Source: Tritrichomonas musculus
Taxonomy: Eukaryota; Parabasalia; Tritrichomonadida; Tritrichomonadidae
Direction: 5' to 3'
NCBI GenBank assembly: GCA_039105265.1
Contig: JAPFFF010000005.1
Span: 6,061,501-6,125,500 of the forward strand
Length of the DNA stretch: 64,000 bases
Shown here: positions 61,436 through 64,000 of the stretch, in pieces
Position numbering within the stretch: position 1 is the stretch's first letter
Layout: the number at the start of each line of letters is the position of its first letter
The notes under the pieces: generated by a model
Databases searched by the model: none
What the model saw: the letters and a program-made list of their open reading frames with translations, nothing else
What the model was told of the DNA's origin: nothing
Made by a program: the position numbers and the translations under genes

Positions 61436-64000
61436 TTATAAAGAATCAGATGTATCATCATAATCAGATGTTAATTCATATTCTTTAATGCTTAAACTAA
61501 AACTTACACTATTTGATTCCCTTCTATTTTCATTATCATTATTTTTAATGCTATTATTTAAATTTATGGAACCAGTGTCCACTTCTTTAGTTTCTACTTT
61601 CTTCTTTTTCATAGAAATATGGTGCAATATACAAAATTTTATTGCATCTTTACACTTTTGAAAAACAGCCTGTCGAATGCATTTTTTCCCTTCTTTTTCG
61701 TTTTTAGCAAAACCTTCATCGCCATTATATAAAAGCTTGCCATATTTAAAAAGAGCTTTTTTATGTCCAAATTCAACACCTATTTTAAGCATCTCAAGAC
61801 CATCTATTTTTGGATCATTTCGAATTTTGTGAATTTTATATAAGTAATAACCAGCGCGAGGTTCAGCGTTTAATGCCAGTTTGAAATATTTGGTTGCTTT
61901 TGTATAACTTTGTTCTATATAGCGTCCATAATAATATTCTTTACCTATAAAATAATAACCTAAAGGGCATCCCATTTCTGCTGACCGTGCAAAATATTGA
62001 ATTGCAGTTTCTAAATTTCGTACGACGTACTTTCCTTGTTTGTATCCTTTCCCAACCATTGCCAGTGCGAAAGAATTATCTTTTTCTTGTGCATATTTTA
62101 TTAAAAAAGAAAAAGACAAGATAGAATTTGAATTCCTTATCAAATCATGACAATCTCTGTATTCTTCACAGCAGAAACAAGGATGAATGCAGTTTTTTCG
62201 AGCCAAATTTTTATTGAATTTTTTATAAAATATATGAAAATGCTCTGTGTATTTTGCATTCAACTCTTTTCTATGCTTCATAAGAAAATCAAGTGCTTTC
62301 CCTTGCTCATGATTATTAACAAGGATCTGTAACATAAGATAAATGTATTTTTCTTGAAATTTTTTAGGATATTTGTTTTCAAATGCTAAATCTGCAATTT
62401 TTTTCGCTCTTTCTTTATCTGTTGGAATTCCTTTTCCATACAAAAGATGATAAGCGAAATAAAGATCATATAAATATGGATTCCATGAGATTCCATTTTG
62501 TATCAATATATTAGATTGTGTATAATTTTCATTATTATCATAAAAATGAATCAATTTAATAATTAACTTTTCATTTAACATTCCAACTGGAAACACTTTG
62601 TAGTTTTCAATATTGATATTTGCGTAGATTTTGAACAAATAATTCAATCGAATTAAAGAATCAAAATGACTTAGTTCTGCTGCTTTTTTATAATATGAAA
62701 CAGATTGCTCAAAATTATGTTCATCAGTTTCAAGGTACATTGCATAATTAAACATCGCATCTGGATCTCCAGCATCACAACATTCTTTCATGAAAATTTT
62801 GAAAAGATTGACGTTTTCTCTTTTCTGCTTTAAAAATATCGCATAATAAAATTTGCCTTTATAGTTGTCTTGCTTAGATGATTCTCGAAAATAATATTCA
62901 ACATCATTAATATCTTCGCCAATAGAATTAAGGCATAGCATTGCATATCGCCATTGTGCTTCAGAATCACCTTTATCTGCTGCTTCTTTGAAATATTTGG
63001 CAGCTTTTGTGTAATTAACTGGAAATCCATCTTTTCCATAAAAATAAGATTTCGCAAGTTGAATTTCATCATAATTTTCAGTATTTTCAGATAATAAAAC
63101 TTTTTCAGAATAAGTTTGTCCTATTTTCTTCTTCCATTGCTTTATTTTATTAGCAAATAAAAACGTTCCATAAATAATGTTAGATTTATCTGATTTGTTA
63201 AATTTTGGGTTATCAGATTTAATTGATTCAGATTCATCATCTTCATGCAAATCATTTGATTCATTTGGGTTTGTTTCGTTTGGATCATCAAATTTGAGTA
63301 ATTTTGCTTTACTTAATGCTGGCTTTTCAGATTCATTTGATTCATATTTATTGTAATATTTTTCTTTAATTGATAAACTGACCAAATTGCTATCAAATTT
63401 GTCATTATCAAGATAAAAATTGATCTTTGGAAATTGTAATGGATCATCCAGAACCATTGACTGTGTATAATAGTTAAAAATGTCGTTAGCATCAAAATCA
63501 GCCAAATATGATCTCCAAACATGTTTTCTTATTAAGCAATCAATTATTTCAGCTTTTATGCATCCTTGTTCAGCTGCAACTAAAAAACATTTTCGTGCTT
63601 CATTCAAATTACGAGGGAATAAAATTCCATTGAAATATAAATAGCCAAGAACTGTCATTGCTTCAGGCGACTCTTTTGCTGCTTCTTCATAAAATTTGAC
63701 AGATAAATCACGTAAAATTGGAAATCCATTAAATCCAGTAAAAAAAGCAAAGCCAACATAAAGCATTGATAAAACATGCTTTTCTTGAACTTTTTTAAGA
63801 ATCGCTTTTTGATCACGTGGAATTCTATTGATGATTTTATCAGTTGATTCATTTTCCAATGCTTTGGTTATTTGCACTTTCATGTGATTAATTAATTTGC
63901 TTTTTGATTCATTGGCATTTTTAATTGAATTCAAGATTTCTGAAGCTTTGGTCAAATTATAAGGCAAAATATATCCTTTAACATATTGAACGGCTAATTC
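61436..64000 (-). CDS. Sel1-repeat protein (5' end beyond window)
   Basis: The frame is open through base 64,000 and reads ELAVQYVKGYILPYNLTKAS at the edge, itself part of a Sel1 repeat, so the gene starts outside. At least 843 residues are visible. Sel1-like repeats occur throughout, for example LSVKFYEEAAKESPEAMTVLGYLYFNG, AAKYFKEAADKGDSEAQWRYA, AIQYFARSAEMGCPLGYYFIGKEYYYG and ATKYFKLALNAEPRAGYYLY. An acidic Asn/Ser-rich insert lies at about 220-270 (counting from the first codon after 63,967) and a Cys cluster CIHPCFCCEEYRDC at about 595-610. Sel1 arrays form alpha-solenoid scaffolds. In trichomonads they often follow a kinase domain, which could lie upstream beyond the window. The C-terminus is Ser/Asn-rich without an anchor. 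Confidence 0.85.
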   Translation of the reverse strand, partial: ELAVQYVKGYILPYNLTKASEILNSIKNANESKSKLINHMKVQITKALENESTDKIINRIPRDQKAILKKVQEKHVLSMLYVGFAFFTGFNGFPILRDLSVKFYEEAAKESPEAMTVLGYLYFNGILFPRNLNEARKCFLVAAEQGCIKAEIIDCLIRKHVWRSYLADFDANDIFNYYTQSMVLDDPLQFPKINFYLDNDKFDSNLVSLSIKEKYYNKYESNESEKPALSKAKLLKFDDPNETNPNESNDLHEDDESESIKSDNPKFNKSDKSNIIYGTFLFANKIKQWKKKIGQTYSEKVLLSENTENYDEIQLAKSYFYGKDGFPVNYTKAAKYFKEAADKGDSEAQWRYAMLCLNSIGEDINDVEYYFRESSKQDNYKGKFYYAIFLKQKRENVNLFKIFMKECCDAGDPDAMFNYAMYLETDEHNFEQSVSYYKKAAELSHFDSLIRLNYLFKIYANINIENYKVFPVGMLNEKLIIKLIHFYDNNENYTQSNILIQNGISWNPYLYDLYFAYHLLYGKGIPTDKERAKKIADLAFENKYPKKFQEKYIYLMLQILVNNHEQGKALDFLMKHRKELNAKYTEHFHIFYKKFNKNLARKNCIHPCFCCEEYRDCHDLIRNSNSILSFSFLIKYAQEKDNSFALAMVGKGYKQGKYVVRNLETAIQYFARSAEMGCPLGYYFIGKEYYYGRYIEQSYTKATKYFKLALNAEPRAGYYLYKIHKIRNDPKIDGLEMLKIGVEFGHKKALFKYGKLLYNGDEGFAKNEKEGKKCIRQAVFQKCKDAIKFCILHHISMKKKKVETKEVDTGSINLNNSIKNNDNENRRESNSVSFSLSIKEYELTSDYDDTSDSL

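Overview
The window looks like nuclear DNA of a parabasalid protist, most likely a trichomonad of the Tritrichomonas/Trichomonas group. The reasons are: very AT-rich, short-spaced and apparently intron-free genes; a protein with the parabasalid-specific initiator-binding domain (IBD); BspA-like leucine-rich repeats, DUF3447-type ankyrin proteins, Sel1 proteins and divergent kinases; a DD34D mariner; Polinton/Maverick-like virus remains; and one start codon preceded by a match to the trichomonad initiator TCAYTWYTC. The genus assignment is inference. Two tRNA genes are present: Asn(GTT), and Ile with the anticodon GAT, which is unusual for a eukaryotic nucleus.

Layout. 1-11,235: part of a virus-like (Polinton-like) element treated as a fossil. 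It holds three tandem fibre/spike-like genes on + (the first cut by the window edge), a capsid-like fragment, and on - a large replication-protein-like gene with direct repeats upstream, a second large gene and a very small one. A G-rich repeat-bearing end follows, then a decayed hAT transposase (11.2-11.8 kb). 12,958-16,887: host genes, namely an LRR-pseudokinase fusion, tRNA-Asn, and an IBD protein whose immediate upstream DNA is a Tc1/mariner-type MITE. 17,804-19,111: a complete-looking mariner. 19,578-24,399: a large single-pass surface protein whose promoter and first codons are also present as an inverted copy upstream. 24,400-26,453: gene-poor, with a GC-rich hairpin island that may be a structured RNA.

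26,454-35,639: a giant surface protein on -, with about 24 indistinguishable 294-bp Ig-like repeats, a Cys-rich stalk and a C-terminal membrane anchor like that of its convergent neighbour. Its start is preceded by the initiator match and then by a 677-bp array of an 18-bp repeat. 36.4-46.0 kb: mostly AT satellites, minisatellites, MITEs and decayed kinase/ankyrin genes. 46.0-48.8 kb: a second, older virus-like relic (fibre-like genes next to a tyrosine recombinase). 49.7-52.9 kb: decayed coiled-coil, LRR and kinase-Sel1 host genes. 53.2-56.6 kb: a BspA-like LRR gene split by a MITE with a 10-bp target duplication, and an ankyrin gene. 57.4-64.0 kb: ordinary host genes (eEF1A-methyltransferase-like, tRNA-Ile, ArfGAP-like, and a Sel1 protein running off the edge).

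The functional themes are cell-surface proteins, repeat-scaffold signalling proteins and layered mobile DNA. There are no operons in the bacterial sense. All functional calls rest on motif reading by eye; no search was run.
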